Positions 1-9,851 of a stretch of DNA of 64,000 nucleotides are shown here, in pieces (the stretch's first letter is position 1; each line of letters starts with the position of its first letter). Source of the stretch: Ferruginibacter sp. (GTDB lineage: Bacteria; Bacteroidota; Bacteroidia; Chitinophagales; Chitinophagaceae); assembly GCF_028288465.1 (NCBI RefSeq), contig NZ_JAQBNR010000021.1:1-64000 (forward strand), written 5' to 3'. The notes under the pieces were generated by a model that was not told the DNA's origin, ran no database searches, and was given only the letters and a program-made list of their open reading frames with translations. The translations under genes and the position numbers were made by a program.

Positions 1-241
1 CCCCCGGGTAGGTAAGGGAAAGCCGGGCAGTGTTTTGCGAAAAACTTTGCTTAAGCTCCTGTACCTTTTTATTGTTACGGATGCCCTCTTTCAGTTTTGC
101 GAAACCGGCATCATCATATTCAATACCCGCAACAGCAATGCTCACTTGATTTTTTGTCCCGGTTTGCGCATATACTTTAACAACAGCCGGTAAAAATATG
201 AACGCCGCTACAACCAATGTCCAGTTAAATTGCTGTTTCAT
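1..241 (-). CDS. Secreted protein of unknown function, C-terminus outside the window
   Basis: Only the first 80 codons are present; the frame is open to the left window edge. The start is the ATG at 241. Residues 1-25 form a typical signal peptide (MKQQFNWT, then the hydrophobic run LVVAAFIFLPAVV, ending near YAQ), so the product is exported. The mature part begins TGTKNQVSIAVAGIEYDDAG and continues with a Lys-rich helix-like stretch (KLKEGIRNNKKVQELKQ). I do not recognise the family. No co-oriented gene follows closely upstream. Confidence 0.6.
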   Translation of the reverse strand, partial: MKQQFNWTLVVAAFIFLPAVVKVYAQTGTKNQVSIAVAGIEYDDAGFAKLKEGIRNNKKVQELKQSFSQNTARLSLTYPG

Positions 242-318
242 GATAAAGGTTTTGGTAGCATTCAATGCAGCACGGCACTATTTTAATTGGGGCAGGAAGA
301 CGATATTAAAGTTAATAA

Positions 319-486
319 ATTTTTAAAAAAAAGGGTAGCTTATTGACAACTCTCGCTCGGCAGGTAGCGCACCCTGTTACGTTTAAAAACCTGCAGCTGG
401 CTCAACAATACTGGTTGGGGGTTACTGCGGTGGGCAGCTACCAGCTGGAAGCGGTAAGCAATGCCATCAGCAGGGTTATACAATAG
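319..486 (+). pseudogene. Possible remnant of a secreted beta-sandwich (FN3-like) protein
   Basis: An open frame of 55 codons without any start codon ends in TAG. Its last 40 residues (containing TFKNLQLAQQYWLGVTAVG, then YQLEAVSNAIS) look like the last strands of a fibronectin-III or Ig-like domain. The block from about 340 is visibly less AT-rich than the DNA on both sides, which fits a coding leftover. It may equally be a chance open frame; no upstream part of such a gene is visible. Confidence 0.25.
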
Positions 487-820
487 TTTTTCTTCCGGCA
501 TGAAGATGGAAGGAGTCGACTGTAATGGGTGGCTCTTTTTTTATTTGTGGGATGGTTTACAAATTTGTTTGGGTTGATTAATTGTAATTTGTACGAATAA
601 CAACTATGAAAAGATAACGTTGAAGATTGCTGAAATTAATGAGATAGCTGCTATTGTCATGGTAGGGCGTAAAAAAGTTGTAGCTTTTTGCCTGGTATAT
701 GGAATATGCAAATAGAGATTTTCAGCATACCTGCAAAACATATCTGTTAATTGTTGCTATATTTAGATTGAAAATAAAATTAATCAGCATCCCCTTACCT
801 AAAACAACCTTCCCTTGATT
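487..820. other. AT-rich intergenic stretch
   Basis: I see no gene, terminator or clear promoter here. It carries whatever drives the lipoprotein gene that follows; no convincing TAnnTTTG element was found close to its start. Confidence 0.4.
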
Positions 821-1480
821 ATGCGAAAATATTTTGTACCCACCTTTGCCGTGTTTATTACTTTTGTTTGTATGGGGATGCAATGCAATAAGTCTTATGA
901 TTTTAGTTATACTTATAATTTTGTTGAAAAAGTAAATCTCTTCCCTGCTCAAAAAACATATAAAACCGGAGATACCATTTGGATACAGTATACCAATCCG
1001 GATAAAAAGCTGTTTGATAAAAATACCGGTCAACTAATCGCTGCAGATTCAGTTGCTTTGTCTTTTAACATAGCTTACCAAACACGTTTTGTAAAAACTT
1101 ATAATCCTCCTGAGGGCTATTGTGATTTCATTTCGGCCAGTGGCATTAATGCAGATCGTACTTTATATGATAATAGCAGCAACCTTAACAGGCTTGCTTT
1201 ATGTAATGCGGATAATACCCTTAATTTTAAAGTAGCCATTGTACCAAAGCAAACCGGCATATTCAGTCTATATCTTGCGACAGCAGCTGGAGGCGTAGCT
1301 GCCTGCGCAAACCGTAGTACCATATTTCCTTTTTCATCACTTCTCTATAAATTTAATCTTACAGATTGCAACAAAGATGTCTATCTGAGCATACCCGTAA
1401 ATTCAAGAGGAGAATCACCCGCCGGAGCTACAGAAAGTTTAATAGATAGTAAACAGGTTTTTGTATTTAAGGTAGAATAG
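821..1480 (+). CDS. Predicted lipoprotein with an Ig-like beta domain
   Basis: The product is 219 residues. It begins MRKYFVPTFAVFITFVC and reaches a lipobox-like GMQC at about residue 22, so it is probably lipidated and surface- or periplasm-facing. I chose the ATG at 821 over the in-frame TTG two codons earlier because it gives a clean basic-hydrophobic signal peptide. The mature start carries the phrase QKTYKTGDTIWIQY, seen in a family of uncharacterised Bacteroidota lipoproteins, followed by beta-rich sequence with several cysteines. No catalytic motif is visible. It stands alone, with no close neighbour on its strand. Confidence 0.6.
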   Translation: MRKYFVPTFAVFITFVCMGMQCNKSYDFSYTYNFVEKVNLFPAQKTYKTGDTIWIQYTNPDKKLFDKNTGQLIAADSVALSFNIAYQTRFVKTYNPPEGYCDFISASGINADRTLYDNSSNLNRLALCNADNTLNFKVAIVPKQTGIFSLYLATAAGGVAACANRSTIFPFSSLLYKFNLTDCNKDVYLSIPVNSRGESPAGATESLIDSKQVFVFKVE

Positions 1481-1686
1481 GCGGCTCATCCCGCCTTGTT
1501 GCCCCTGATAAATTTATGCAGTGTTAAACTTAGCCACATTCATTTTGAACCATAAAAATTGTTGCAGGCCTGGGAGCAAAAAGATTAAGCACTTTTCTGC
1601 GTCGGGATTTTGCGGTAACATATTTTGGTTTATTGAGATTAGGCAAATGCCCCGTCATGGCAGAATGCTTCAACGTCCGGCAGCCG

Positions 1687-2319
1687 CTATTCTTTCCCTA
1701 TTTTGGGCGGAGTAAAATTAATATTCTCCATGTTTGGCGGAAAAAGAGTTTTGGTTGAGTCCCATTTTATTTCGTCAGAATGATAATCTTTTTCTTTGCT
1801 TTTTTTATATTGCAGCACAACGTTTTCTTCTTGTGTTGTTCGTCTAAAAGTCCAGCTAATGTGGTTAGCCTTATCACCAAAGACTAAAAATATTTTTGCA
1901 AGTCCGGAAGAAGCGATCGTATCGGTAACTGAAGCAACAGCAAATTGCCTGTCAGAATTATCAAGGTATTGAATATTGAATTTTATGAAGTCTTCTAAAT
2001 TTTCAGCAGGAACTTCAACAATATCCTTTGGTTGTAAATCAATAAATGAGGGCGGTGTATTCCATTCCATTCCTGTCCCACAAAGCCAGCCTGATTTAAT
2101 TCTTTGTTGATAGAAATAAATGTGTCCCCCTGGGTCAATAATAAAATTAGATGGAAAGTAATACTCTTTTACAGGTGGTGGTGGTGGCTGATTGCCTGTC
2201 ATTTTAGGAAGAAGCATTGAGTCTGCCGGAACAATAAACACATTGTCAACTTTGCTCGCCGGCTGGTGGCAACCGAAAATAAGTGTCAGGCAAATTATAG
2301 TTATTGTCTTCAATATCAT
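1687..2319 (-). CDS. Predicted lipoprotein of unknown function
   Basis: The 210-residue product starts MILKTITIICLTLIFGC, a compact lipoprotein signal with lipobox LIFGC at Cys17. The frame is open 23 codons further upstream, but that extension is not signal-like and runs into the repeat-rich DNA, so I place the start at 2319. The mature protein has a Pro run (QPPPPPVKEYYFPSNF) and then mixed beta sequence. I recognise no domain. It is a single gene beside a repeat-rich intergenic region. Confidence 0.55.
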   Translation of the reverse strand: MILKTITIICLTLIFGCHQPASKVDNVFIVPADSMLLPKMTGNQPPPPPVKEYYFPSNFIIDPGGHIYFYQQRIKSGWLCGTGMEWNTPPSFIDLQPKDIVEVPAENLEDFIKFNIQYLDNSDRQFAVASVTDTIASSGLAKIFLVFGDKANHISWTFRRTTQEENVVLQYKKSKEKDYHSDEIKWDSTKTLFPPNMENINFTPPKIGKE

Positions 2320-2370
2320 AGCATATATAGATGCTATTGTAGCGTGTTTCCATATAATTGCAGCTTGCTG

Positions 2371-2573
2371 TCCCGGCGGTGTTTTCACAGCTTAAGCCAA
2401 CAATATGCATATGCTTTCAGGGAAAACCCGACGCCGGAAGCACTACTTTCTAAAAGAGGTAAGTCTCAATAGTTGAAGCGTGACTGCAAACTGTTTGCAC
2501 CTCTTTCAAGGGGCGGGGTTTCACAGTTACAGTCTTATATTTGTTATTACTTCTGTGAAAACCCCGCCAGGAC
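2371..2573. repeat. Three copies of a CTGTGAAAACCCCGCC-type motif
   Basis: The motif occurs on the minus strand near 2375-2391 (CTGTGAAAACACCGCCGGGA), on the minus strand at 2512-2526 (one A shorter) and on the plus strand at 2553-2568. The last two are a near-perfect inverted repeat with a 26-base spacer and could form a hairpin. A related fourth copy lies near 33.6 kb. Short open frames crossing this DNA in both directions have no protein-like character. Confidence 0.5.
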
Positions 2574-3006
2574 TAAATCATTATCCGAAGTGAACTTAGC
2601 AAAACTAATCTTTGGTGGTCCGGCGAGAAATGCTGTACAAAATCCTAGCACCCCTGTTTGTAGAAATTTTCTACGTGGTTGTTGAATAAGATTCATAATC
2701 GAAGTTTTAAGGTAAACAAGGTAACCAAATAATGCAGCAAATGAGGGTTTAAATTTTTGTGAAGCAGCTTACAATTGTTTGTATGTTTGAAAGTAGTAGG
2801 ATCTCCAAAGCATAGCGCACAACGTCTACGACTTGCTGCTGTGCTGACATTTGAAACACGTTGCGCCAGGCAACTAAAGCCGATAAGTATTACTAAACTT
2901 GAAGATAATACAATTACCAAAAGTATTCGTGTCCCCTCTTACAAATGCTGATAGTGCCTTAATACCCATTGTTATTGCGTCGCGCCAGCATGGCAGCAAA
3001 CCGCTT
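2574..3006. other. Non-coding, repeat-rich spacer
   Basis: No convincing gene. It contains an imperfect inverted repeat, GCGCACAACGT at 2815-2825 against ACGTTGCGC at 2858-2866, and further GC-richer blocks that look like parts of dispersed intergenic repeats. A 75-codon minus-strand frame covers part of it, but its sequence is low in protein-like features and I do not call it. Confidence 0.4.
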
Positions 3007-3667
3007 GTTGGCTGTACCCTTTTATTTACGTGGCGATAAAATCCAATTTGTGATTCCTAATATACTCCACTAGAATTCTTTGGAGGTCTTCATTCTTATT
3101 TAGTTCATAAAATTCGCTGTCAAATCTATTTAATGGATTGTCACTATATGATTTGCTAAATCCTTCTAGAGTGCCATTTTGATGCTCGGTAATTTTTGCA
3201 TTTTCTATCCTATAAACTTCATTAGCTTTTGTTGTCAAATCTGAAAAATTTAAGGCTCCAACAAGATTTAAAGCTAATGGCGTCAAGTCAGCAAATTGCC
3301 CACTTGGGTTGTAATAAAATTGATTATAACCGCCATTATTTATTTCTGCTTCCAAACACCAAATTATATACACTGCTTGTTGAGATTTTGTCCACCCTAA
3401 AACCGTTTCATAATGTTTAGTATGGTCAGTCGGAAATTTTTCAATTAAATTGTCAAAAACAGTTTGTAAAAGATCATCATCCGAGGTCGTGTCAATTATT
3501 TCTGTTGTCAAGACCTTATGAATCGGTCTATTCATAAAATCTTCTATAGATTTATCGATCTCTTTGTAGAGTTTATTTTTCCCACTGCGTCGAAAGAATT
3601 TAAATAACGATTCAGACATTCTTATGGATATGAAAATTTAGGGAGTCGTCGTATGGTTACAGCCAAC
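3007..3667. repeat. Inverted-repeat pair bracketing the DUF4375 gene
   Basis: GTTGGCTGTACCC at 3007-3019 is matched by GGTTACAGCCAAC at 3655-3667: 13 bases in inverted orientation with one mismatch. The left arm sits 6 bases past the stop codon of the enclosed gene and the right arm 35 bases before its start, so the pair frames exactly one gene. This resembles a single-gene cassette; whether it moves is inference. Confidence 0.5.
3026..3619 (-). CDS. DUF4375 (DMP19-like) protein
   Basis: The 197-residue product carries the DUF4375 signature EAEINNGGYNQFYYNPSG in its middle, preceded by the helical segment VLGWTKSQQAVYIIWC. This matches the domain named after DMP19-type DNA-mimic proteins. 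Members are widespread in Bacteroidota and mostly of unknown role. There is no signal peptide, so it is cytoplasmic; the N-terminus (MSESLFKFFRRSGKNKLYKE) is basic. It stands alone between two inverted-repeat arms in a gene-poor stretch, which fits accessory or cassette-borne DNA. DNA-mimic activity is not shown by the sequence. Confidence 0.75.
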   Translation of the reverse strand: MSESLFKFFRRSGKNKLYKEIDKSIEDFMNRPIHKVLTTEIIDTTSDDDLLQTVFDNLIEKFPTDHTKHYETVLGWTKSQQAVYIIWCLEAEINNGGYNQFYYNPSGQFADLTPLALNLVGALNFSDLTTKANEVYRIENAKITEHQNGTLEGFSKSYSDNPLNRFDSEFYELNKNEDLQRILVEYIRNHKLDFIAT

Positions 3668-4346
3668 ACACAAATAGATGATATAACATTTTACCAATTC
3701 AAAAAATCCGAATTATAAATCGATGGATGAATGTTATACATTTTGTATTGTTGTTTGTACAATACGTTTTTATAAATTGTCCGGTTTTGCCCATTCAGAT
3801 TTACGTGGCTGATGCACATAAAAAGAACGTGCAGGCCACAAACGAACAGTAGTATTTATTATCATGGAAAAGTTGTTTAGGGTTAAAAATTGATTGCCGG
3901 GATATAAGAAGTAAGTGGCGAACAATGTACACTAAAAATAAACACCAAAATAAAACTTTACGTAAACGTGCCTTTTATTTTGGTAAACCCACAACCGCTA
4001 AAATAAAAGCTCCTCAACGGTATTCAGTACAAGGGTGCGACGCCAATGAAGCTGCACATGGCAAAGACGTTCGGACAATATTGTATTTAAAACCTCTGGG
4101 TTCGGCAATAATGGGCGTTGTACGTCAGCAAAAGCCATTCGTACGCAGGATTCAGCCATTTGTTTGTATGCATTGGGCTGTTGTTTGTCAGCAAAAGTGA
4201 TTTTTTTGCTTTTGACCATCAATAAAAGTATCACTTTGGGGTATTGACAATGGCAGGCAGTCAGGGTAATTTCGTTAGGTCATATTTTTTGATAACCGGC
4301 CCTGGCCTGCAATTCAAAAAAATCAATTCACAAAAAAACTTTTTTT
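3668..4346. other. Gene-free spacer with mosaic direct repeats
   Basis: No credible gene. At 4111-4198 two related units repeat with a period of about 65 bases: GGGCGTTGTACGTCAGCAAAAG and GGGCTGTTGTTTGTCAGCAAAAG, each near a GCCATT(C/T)GT..GCA block. Opposed open frames of 78 and 91 codons cross this repeat; they are repeat translations rather than genes. The small hairpin TGCAC/GTGCA lies near 3813-3833. Confidence 0.4.
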
Positions 4347-4817
4347 ATGAGCACAACAATTCCAGCCTTTCATGCTTCCGGATTTTCCAGGGCGAAAGGC
4401 AAAGGCGATGTATTTATTGACAGCCGGAAAGATGCGGCATCATCCGGCATTTTTCATATTGAGATGGATGTTCATTTTGATCCTGCCGGTGCAGATAATT
4501 ATCCCGCCGGTTCGCTGTTAATTAAAACGGACATGAGTGATGGTGCAAAGGGTGTTTTTATTGCTTCTTCAATTGAATTAATCAACTCGTACGGCAAACA
4601 TACCCCCACCATTTACCTTACCGGGCAATGTAAATCGGACGCAGCCGCCGCCGTACCCTTACGTGGTTGCAGGTATTGGGTAATGGTAGCCAATAATTCA
4701 AGAGAAAATAAAGGTACGCCTGATATAGTGGGGTTTTGTATACACGACAGGAATGGTAACCGTGTTGCTTATGGCACCGGGCCCTTAAAAGGTGACATTG
4801 TTGTTGCGCCTAATTAA
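4347..4817 (+). CDS. Conserved-looking protein of unknown function
   Basis: This 156-residue cytoplasmic-type protein has no signal peptide or membrane segment. It has alternating beta-strand character and several glycines (SGFSRAKGKGDVFID, IFHIEMDVHFDPAG, GFCIHDRNGNRVAYGTGPLKG). It begins at an ATG after an A-rich leader (CAAAAAAACTTTTTTT). Codon use resembles that of core genes nearby, so it is probably expressed. I do not recognise the family and see no motif pointing to a reaction. Confidence 0.55.
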   Translation: MSTTIPAFHASGFSRAKGKGDVFIDSRKDAASSGIFHIEMDVHFDPAGADNYPAGSLLIKTDMSDGAKGVFIASSIELINSYGKHTPTIYLTGQCKSDAAAAVPLRGCRYWVMVANNSRENKGTPDIVGFCIHDRNGNRVAYGTGPLKGDIVVAPN

Positions 4818-4947
4818 GACAGCTGTTTTCATTTATTTGTAAGGTAGTCCATTTTGTTACACGGATGTGCCAGTCGGACCCCGGGTGGAAGCGTTTACAC
4901 CCACCACGGAAGCAGCAATCGGATAATTCATGTACGATACCATGAGA

Positions 4948-7379
4948 TTATTGTACGACAGCAGCGTAATGTAATAGTTTTCCTTTGTCATCTATTCCTT
5001 CTATTGTTATCCTGAAATTTTTTGCGCTGGAAAAGTTGGAGAAAGAAAAATGTAAGTTGCCATTGGTATCAGTACCGATATCCGGGTTCCAGTACAACGT
5101 TCTTGCGGTGTTTTTGATATTGTTTGATGTGTTGCCGTGACCGGGTGCATAAAATTCGCGGGTGATGGAATAGCCATTATAAATAAAAGCCGTTTTTCCT
5201 TTTGTAGAGAAGCTCCTATAACGTATAGCCTTACCCTTTTTTAAATACACGGCAATTGTACCCAAACGTCCCCCGTTGTTTGGGGCCATTGCAAAAGGCG
5301 GAGGTATGTATCTAACCAGGGCAATACTTTCCAACGGAATTTTCTTAAAGCTTCGTAAGAAACAAGCACTTCATTTATATAAAAAAAGGGCCCGGCCTGC
5401 TGTTCATCCGGCGTGGCAGAAATAGCTGTTTCGGTGTTTACCGAACGGGAAAAGAACCGGGGATTTTTTTCGTTTCCACCAACACCTACTGACGGCATAT
5501 ATTTTTTTAGAAAACTATAAAACCCGGGAATGGTTGGAAAAGAATCGTTGATCATATCAACAGTATAGGTATTTGTTGTTTTAAAATATCCGCTGGTATA
5601 CTTTTTTATAAGATCGCTTGTTGAGGTCGTATCAACCGGGTTATGGTTGCGTGCTGTTTGTTTTACAGGTTGCCTGTGCTCATTTTGTTCTTTTTTGAAC
5701 CGGCTCTTCCATTCGTTTGAAGTAAGCAATTCCTGGTTGTGCAGTGGCAAATTTAAAGTTGCAACCTGTATTATACTGTCAATTGAAGACGTTGTAAAAT
5801 TTCACCCTGATTCCTGAAGTGTCAATACTTTTATCTGCCAATGCCCAATTAAAATATACAGAAGACTTTCCGGAAAAATTGTAATTCTCTAATACAAATT
5901 TTCCGGTACTGTCTGGCCTTACATAGCCTGCATAACTTGATGAATCTGGTGTTTCAACAAGTATGTTTAAAGCAAAAAGGTTCTTATCTTTTATTTTTGA
6001 ATAGTTTGTTATTTCTCCTGCTGCATACAAATCCTGCTCTGCTTTATAACGCAATGCAACAGGCTCATGATTCAGTACCTGTTGCCATTTAAAACGCCTC
6101 CATCCATTTGTTTGCATAATAAGATCAAGTGCTTTTAACGTGCTGTCACTGGTATTATTAAAATAGTAACCGGGATTGTGTATATACCCCTTGAGTTCTG
6201 AACTAAGAAAAAAGTTGGAGTAAATATTTCCCTGCAAATCATCCTGCGCATCTTTGTCTGCATCGGTAACGGCGACAGCATAGCTGCCTTTTTTTACCTG
6301 CCCTCCATCTGCGGCTAAAAGTTTTACAGTATAGCATAATTTGTTTTTTGCATTTACAGCAACGCTATCCTTTTGTACATTGCACTTAGCACATCTTTAT
6401 TATTGTTGAAAAAAAGCCGTTCCACCAACGGCTTTTTTTCGCTGCTGTCAAAAATTGTTAGGCGAAGAATACCGGTACCAAAACCTGTCTTAGGGATGGT
6501 GAACACATTCTTTCTGCGATGGATCTCTAACGGAAAAGTTGCCACCCTGCCATTATTCTGGCAGACAGCAAGCATAAGTTTTTTATAATTGGCAAACTCA
6601 CTTCCTTTATAGTTTACGGACAAATCAAAAGAATCTGCCTGGTTACTTACATGTATTGAAATGCCTTCTTTGCCGGATGCGGGCAATTCCAAACGCTTCA
6701 TGCTGCTGTCAGGGAAATGTACATAGGCGCTGTAATGCAAACCAGGGAATGCTGTTATATCAAACTCTCCCATTCCATCATGAAATGTTTTAAGCAACGC
6801 AACTACTTTTTGATTATCATCTTTTATTTCTCCGTAAACTGCAGCAGGCATACCAAACTGGTCTGTTGTTTTAAAAGCGATATGGCATACATTACTGTCA
6901 ACAATAGTACCTCCTTCCGGAAAAAATTGGATGTTATATTCCGGCGATTGCTTCTTGTATTTTACTTGTTCCTCCGCATCATTCATATTTTTTATGAAGA
7001 TGGTTTTTTCAAAAAGGGGCGCTTCAAAGTTCAGCATCCATGCAGTAAATGCCCGTAAGGTATAATTGGCGGTTTCAAGAGAATCCGGCAATTGGATATC
7101 CCCTTTACCATTGCTAAACAGCAGTGGCAATTTATTCAGCAACACAATATGGCCTTTGTCATTTACAAGTTGTACATAGGCAATCTTGCTAATGCCGGAA
7201 GGCATATCATATGCCGTACAAAACACTTTATACCAAATGGTTTCGCCTGTTGCATAAACAGCGCCATCTGTTTGCAGGTAAATTTTTTCGCCGGGATATT
7301 TATTGTAATAATCAAGTACTGCAGATTGAAGATCACCAGGATAATGGTCGCTTATAAATGAGCAAAAAACCAGGGACAT
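4948..7379 (-). pseudogene. MG2-like large surface protein gene with three frameshifts
   Basis: Read continuously, this encodes a protein of about 810 residues. The N-terminal part has the phrase YPGEKIYLQTDGAVYATGET followed by IWYKVF, typical of MG2 (alpha-2-macroglobulin-like) domains in large Bacteroidota exported proteins. Frame changes occur near 6378-6382, 5785-5800 and 5340-5347. Across each, the other frame resumes sensible sequence at once: VQKDSVAVNAKNKLCYTVKL, then TSSIDSIIQVATLNLPLHNQ, then IPLESIALVRYIPPPFAMAP. The last part resembles the Plug-like C-terminal region of this family. The start at 7379 gives a short hydrophobic leader and may itself be clipped. Real decay and assembly error both fit. 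Confidence 0.75.
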
Positions 7380-7569
7380 AACAATGATGTAGCGGTTATA
7401 ACAGATTATATGAATACTGAAAATAAAGGGAATTTATATATTTACATCATCTGATTTGATTGACCCAATACATATTCTTTAATAAGCTTCCATCAATCAG
7501 CATACCCCGGATATGTCCTCCTTAAGGCAGGAATGTTAGTAACCCGTAACCTCACCGGCTAATAAAAAC

Positions 7570-7962
7570 TCAGGGAGTTGGAATGTTTTCTTTCAGCATT
7601 GTACTGTTTAATTTATCGTAGTAGGTACAAGTCATCAGGCTCATATCAACCGTCCATTTTTCCACGCCGGTTGCTGCTGCGTTATTGCAGAAGGTTGGGT
7701 AATCGGTTTGTCCTCTCTGGTGGCTTTTTAAAAAATGTTTGAACCTTTCTTTATCGCTGATATTTGCGATGGTTAGTGTAGCATATTTGCGTTCAGATTT
7801 GATTTCGTACTTGTCATTTCCGAAATATACAGTACGACCATTGCTGACGTAGGTGTTATATTTTTTAACACCGAGCTTAATCAGCTCCTGTATATACTTT
7901 GGAAAATCTGCACCGGTTTTAACTTTCGCATGCGCCTCTTTAATTTCTTTCAAATCAAACAT
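7570..7962 (-). CDS. DUF1398 (YbcV-like) protein
   Basis: The 130-residue protein has the DUF1398 signature near its C-terminus: FLKSHQRGQTDYPTFCNNAA, then GVEKWTVD and MTCTYYD, ending in NIPTP. Full family length is about 130 residues, so it is complete. It is soluble and cytoplasmic. The family is annotated in places as phage envelope protein, but its function is unknown and nothing phage-like surrounds it here. It is a single gene; the next gene upstream on the strand is far away. Confidence 0.85.
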   Translation of the reverse strand: MFDLKEIKEAHAKVKTGADFPKYIQELIKLGVKKYNTYVSNGRTVYFGNDKYEIKSERKYATLTIANISDKERFKHFLKSHQRGQTDYPTFCNNAAATGVEKWTVDMSLMTCTYYDKLNSTMLKENIPTP

Positions 7963-8076
7963 TCTTTATTCTTTTTGTTTGGACAAATTTAAGCAAGTAT
8001 TGCAGAGCAGATAAGAACAGCCCTTCAAAAGCTTTGCATCAGGAAAGCTCCAAAAGCACAGGCCCAACGCAAAACT

Positions 8077-8105
8077 ATTGTGGCCGGCGCAGGGCCGGCC
8101 ACAAT
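8077..8105 (-). terminator. GC-rich hairpin after the alcohol dehydrogenase
   Basis: ATTGTGGCCGGC and GCCGGCCACAAT form a perfect 12-bp stem around a 5-base loop, 21 bases past the stop codon of the minus-strand dehydrogenase. The following minus-strand bases (AGTTTTG) give only a weak U tract, so termination is likely but not certain. Confidence 0.5.
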
Positions 8106-8126
8106 AAGTAACAGCTTTTTTGAATG

Positions 8127-9170
8127 TTATAAGGTTGCCATGTCAATTACGAAGCGATATTTCACATCTCCTTTTAGCATACGTTCATAGGCTCCAGTGA
8201 TGTCTTTTATATCAATCATTTCTATGTCGGAAACGATGTTGTGTTCAGCGCAATAATCAAGCATCTCCTGAGTTTCGGGCAAACCACCAATACCCGACCC
8301 TGCCAGGCTTTTTCTGCCGCCAATAATAGCGAAAGCCGAAATGGGGGAAGGCTCGGAAGGTGCACCCACGCAGATCATCACGCCGTTGGTCCTTAACAAT
8401 CCGAGATAATCATTGATATTGTGTTTGGCAGAAGCGGTATCCAGGATAAAATCAAAACTACCCATTGCAGCCTTAAATTGTTGCTCATCTTTTGTTACCA
8501 CAAACTTATGCGCCCCCAATTTTTTTGCATCCTGTTCTTTTTCTGGTGAAGTACTCAACACCGTTACTTCAGCACCAAAAGCTACCCCAAATTTTACGGC
8601 CATGTGTCCCAGTCCGCCGAGACCTACTACAGCCAGCTTATGCCCCTTGCCTACCTTCCAGTATTTCAAGGGAGAGTACGTGGTAATGCCTGCACATAAT
8701 AAAGGAGCTACGGCGGCAAGGTGTAATTTATCGCTGATGCTTAGTACAAAATCTTCGTGCACCACGATAGTATTGGAATAGCCGCCATAAGTAGGTGTTT
8801 TCTTATCCTGCTCAAGGCCATTGTAGGTTTGGGAGTTGCCATTTAAGCAGTATTGTTCAAGACCTTCCTGGCAATTTTCGCAGGTACGGCAGCTGTCAAC
8901 AAGACAACCTACGCCTACCAGGTCGCCCACTTTGTATTTTTTTACATGGGCTCCCACTGCTGCCACCTTACCCACTATTTCATGCCCCGGAACCATCGGA
9001 AAAATACCGGGAAACCAGTCATTCTTAATTTGATGCAGATCGCTGTGGCAAACTCCGCAGTACATAATATCAAACTGAACATCATGTTCACCTACATCAC
9101 GACGCTCAAAACTCCATGGCGCCAGGTCTGTTTCCGGTGATTGTGCTGCATATCCTTTTGTTGTAATCAT
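8127..9170 (-). CDS. Zinc-dependent NAD(P) alcohol dehydrogenase (YahK/CAD-like)
   Basis: The 347-residue protein is a complete medium-chain dehydrogenase. Catalytic zinc ligands lie in YCGVCHSDLHQIKNDW and PGHE. The structural zinc has four cysteines in CRTCENCQEGLEQYC. The Rossmann nucleotide loop is VGLGGLGHMAVKFG. Overall wording matches the YahK/cinnamyl-alcohol-dehydrogenase group, which in bacteria reduces aldehydes with NADPH; the substrate cannot be read from the sequence. It is cytoplasmic, monocistronic, and followed by a strong hairpin. Confidence 0.9.
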   Translation of the reverse strand: MITTKGYAAQSPETDLAPWSFERRDVGEHDVQFDIMYCGVCHSDLHQIKNDWFPGIFPMVPGHEIVGKVAAVGAHVKKYKVGDLVGVGCLVDSCRTCENCQEGLEQYCLNGNSQTYNGLEQDKKTPTYGGYSNTIVVHEDFVLSISDKLHLAAVAPLLCAGITTYSPLKYWKVGKGHKLAVVGLGGLGHMAVKFGVAFGAEVTVLSTSPEKEQDAKKLGAHKFVVTKDEQQFKAAMGSFDFILDTASAKHNINDYLGLLRTNGVMICVGAPSEPSPISAFAIIGGRKSLAGSGIGGLPETQEMLDYCAEHNIVSDIEMIDIKDITGAYERMLKGDVKYRFVIDMATL

Positions 9171-9851
9171 AAATAAAAAGTTTGTTTCGTTTTAAGTGAA
9201 CGCATATTACAACAGTAAAGTGAAATAGTTGCGTTTTTTATTGGATTCTGCAGGCGTGGAGCCAGGAGTATTATTTATTGAAAACAATTAAAAATGTCAC
9301 AACAATGCTATTTTAAAACTATATCTATACATAGTGGCTAAGGGGTTATGATAGCTGTTTTCCTGGCATTCTTAAATCAGCAGTTTTTGTACGAAGTACG
9401 AACCCGCAGGTCCAAAAAAGACTTTAATTTTCCAGTCCTGTCACGGTAATCCTGAAACTTACAAACAAACAAATTTATATATCATTTCCGGTTTCCGGCG
9501 CTTATTGAGAGAAATTGATTGTTTTACAATGAATTACAAAGAATAGAGCCAAATTTTACATCATTTGTCCATTTTACTGACAATTTTTCGGTGTGGAAAA
9601 GTTAATAAGCTGAAAGCAATGTATTTATATATTAATTAAATCCTTACCAGCCCATTTATGCCTGTTTTCGCACAAACTAGCCCTATTTTTGCCTTGCATC
9701 AGCCGTACAAAAATGCTTACAAAACTGCCATATTCATAATGGCACTGATTAACCCGAACACCAATATTTAATATCCTCCAACACTTTACCGAAAAACTGT
9801 TTAAAGAGAAACCCGGTTTCCTATGAGTATTTCTTTACTAAAAACAGTACA
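9171..9851. other. Long AT-rich intergenic region
   Basis: No gene is visible in about 680 bases between divergent genes. A TATTTTTG element at 9684-9691 fits the Bacteroidota -7 consensus and could serve the transglycosylase gene about 160 bases downstream, but its -33 partner is weak. The rest shows no repeat or hairpin that stands out. Confidence 0.35.

Noticed and set aside
2192-2920. Several short frames on both strands
   Set aside because: They lie in repeat-rich non-coding DNA, and their translations lack protein-like character.
3925-4234. Opposed frames of 91 and 78 codons
   Set aside because: Both cross the mosaic direct repeats; the sequence repeats, not a protein, explains them.
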